From the NCBI GenBank assembly GCA_023300375.1, contig JALZWO010000072.1, forward strand, positions 1 to 64,000: a stretch of 64,000 nucleotides of DNA. The letters are read 5' to 3'. Below are positions 62,550-64,000 of this stretch, in pieces. Position 1 is the first letter of the stretch. The number at the start of each line of letters is the position of its first letter. The stretch comes from Granulosicoccus sp. Lineage in GTDB: Bacteria > Pseudomonadota > Gammaproteobacteria > Granulosicoccales > Granulosicoccaceae. The translations under genes were made by a program, and so were the position numbers. The notes below the pieces were generated by a model, which ran no database searches, was not told the DNA's origin, and saw only the letters and a list, made by a program, of their open reading frames with translations.

Positions 62550-64000
62550 ATGCGAATTATCGTAGCGCTGGGAATTATCGCCTTACTCTTTTTTCTGTTG
62601 TTATTTCCAGCTCATCCCCAATCATTTACCGTCAGCTACTTTTTAAAACTACCTCTTGAATGGCCACTGCTGGTTCTAGCCCTGCTGCTGTTTAAAGGGG
62701 CGGCGCTGACGTTGTTACGGTATTTGATTGTGATAGTTCTGGCGCTCGCCTTCTTACTACGCACAGCAGACATCGGCTCACGATTGGCTTTCGACCGTCG
62801 CTTTAGTCCTCTGGTGGAATGGCATTTACTGGGGGATGGATGGAATCTGGCATCGCAGCAAATTGGCCTAGTAGAGGCAGGATTATTCGTTGCGCTAGTT
62901 TTAGTGATACTAGCAGTGTTGATTTACGCACTGTTTAAAGGCTTGGGCGCTCTTGGCCAGCTCGCTGGAAAATCAAAAACTATTGTTGGCAGTCTTGCTC
63001 TCATTACGCTTGCCGCGGGCTCGTTCGCATTCTGGCAGCAGAGCCCAGAAGAGAAAAATCCACTCGTGCAAGCCAACTTCATACCGGAGCTGATTGATCG
63101 CAGTCGTTCCATGCAACGCTCTGTGAAAGATCAACAAGCGTTCATCGTAGAGCTTGAACGTGATTCTGTAGCCAGCACTGATACCCTGCCCAATTTCGCC
63201 GCATTAGCGGGACGTGATGTTGGATTTGTGTTCATTGAATCCTACGGCCAGAGCTTTCTACTTGATGAAGACTTTGGCCCATTGGCAAAAGAGCGTTTAA
63301 GCAGCATTGAAAAAAACATCACTAGCGCAGGCCTCCACGTACGCAGTGGCTGGATGACTTCACCAGTGCGCGGTGGCCGCAGCTGGCTAACGCATGCTAG
63401 CTTTGCTTCTGGGCTGGCTGTGACCAATCAGGCAAGGTTTGACCGTCTGATTGCTTCTGATCGCGAGTCACTCTACGGCTTGTTTGCTAATGCAGGGTGG
63501 AACACGGTAGGGTTAGTGCCCGCCATCCGTGAAGCTTGGCCTGAGGGTGTTTGGTACGGTTTCGATACCATATACGACCTCCATAATCTGGATTACAAAG
63601 GTGAGCCGTTTGGCTGGGTCACTATGCCTGATCAATATACTTTGTCGCATTTCGAAAACACTATTCGCCAGCCTAATGAAACCCCTGTTATGGCAGAAAT
63701 TGCACTTATCAGTTCGCATGCGCCTTGGACACCATTGCCGACTATAGCTCCTTGGGAATCCGTTGGCGACGGTAGCATTTTTGATGGTAGCTATCGATTT
63801 GGAGAGCCCATGACATGGAACAATCGGGTTCGGGTTCGAGAAATGTACGCCAAGTCGCTAGATTATTCTTTAACCGTCGTGGGTGAATACCTTGAACGTC
63901 ACGGCAAGGGTGCACTGTTTGTTGTGCATGGTGATCATCAACCAGCCTCAATTATTGCCGGTTGGGGTAAAACTGCAGATGTACCCATCCACATATTCAG
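62550..64000 (+). CDS. Membrane sulfatase/alkaline-phosphatase superfamily protein (partial)
   Basis: This reading frame is absent from the track because it runs off the window's right edge; at least 483 codons are open from the ATG at 62550. Four or five membrane helices occupy about residues 1-165. A periplasmic catalytic domain follows, with VGFVFIESYGQS (metal-binding Glu), PVRGGRSWLTHASFASGL around the likely Thr/Ser nucleophile, and VVHGDHQPASI (metal-binding Asp-His). The layout resembles lipoteichoic-acid-synthase-like and phosphoethanolamine/phosphoglycerol transferases that decorate lipids or glucans. The exact chemistry is unknown. The end is missing. Confidence 0.82.
   Translation, partial: MRIIVALGIIALLFFLLLFPAHPQSFTVSYFLKLPLEWPLLVLALLLFKGAALTLLRYLIVIVLALAFLLRTADIGSRLAFDRRFSPLVEWHLLGDGWNLASQQIGLVEAGLFVALVLVILAVLIYALFKGLGALGQLAGKSKTIVGSLALITLAAGSFAFWQQSPEEKNPLVQANFIPELIDRSRSMQRSVKDQQAFIVELERDSVASTDTLPNFAALAGRDVGFVFIESYGQSFLLDEDFGPLAKERLSSIEKNITSAGLHVRSGWMTSPVRGGRSWLTHASFASGLAVTNQARFDRLIASDRESLYGLFANAGWNTVGLVPAIREAWPEGVWYGFDTIYDLHNLDYKGEPFGWVTMPDQYTLSHFENTIRQPNETPVMAEIALISSHAPWTPLPTIAPWESVGDGSIFDGSYRFGEPMTWNNRVRVREMYAKSLDYSLTVVGEYLERHGKGALFVVHGDHQPASIIAGWGKTADVPIHIF

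Overview
The window looks like chromosomal DNA of a free-living, probably marine, Gram-negative bacterium. I infer a gammaproteobacterium from the NtrB/NtrC pair, HolA and class 2 PyrD, monomeric NADP-isocitrate dehydrogenase, DbpA and HrpB helicases, a choline/betaine uptake system, and many outer-membrane and lipoprotein genes. I cannot place it to order or genus. By eye the base composition is moderate and even. I saw no rRNA, tRNA, CRISPR array, phage or transposase gene.

Region 1 (1-15.6 kb). An 11-copy 9-bp tandem repeat lies beside a near-ideal NtrC-binding palindrome, followed by ntrB-ntrC. Next come a DUF998 membrane protein, a 33-codon membrane peptide, an orphan pilin-like protein, and asnS and holA facing pyrD. 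Then follow a DHH phosphoesterase, a histone-deacetylase-like deacylase divergent from a large acyl-CoA-synthetase/GNAT protein (a possible lysine-acylation eraser and writer), an alpha/beta hydrolase, and a two-gene lipoprotein/OmpA operon.

Region 2 (15.7-31 kb). Choline/betaine ABC transporter genes choX-choW-choV lie beside a porin gene. These are followed by a SWIM-SNF2 helicase, the bicarbonate transporter pair sbtA-sbtB, an MFS symporter, a membrane-anchored EndoU-type nuclease, a regulator that joins a LacI-type sensor to a LuxR-type HTH, and a glycosyltransferase with rpe.

Region 3 (31-43.3 kb). This is the most unusual stretch. It holds a Ser/Thr kinase fused through a membrane segment to a caspase-like protease domain, a MATE exporter, two DUF481 outer-membrane proteins, a DMT transporter, a double CDGSH protein, an OmpA-family protein, a Ras/Rab-like small GTPase overlapping its membrane partner gene, and a receiver-histidine kinase.

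Region 4 (43.3-64 kb). An ABC/FtsX exporter pair is followed by an MBL-fold hydrolase overlapping a HisC-like aminotransferase. Next are another DMT transporter, a class V aminotransferase, a short-chain dehydrogenase remnant, monomeric icd and hrpB. An ammonium transporter fused to a PAS-histidine kinase-double receiver protein follows, then dbpA, a FkbM methyltransferase and a membrane sulfatase cut by the window edge.

Nitrogen sensing (ntrBC and the Amt-kinase) recurs at both ends of the window. The best candidates for under-described biology are the kinase-caspase fusion, the Amt-sensor kinase with its inverted-repeat leader, the EndoU protein without an evident immunity gene, the LacI/LuxR chimera and the GTPase module. 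I do not claim that these form one system.
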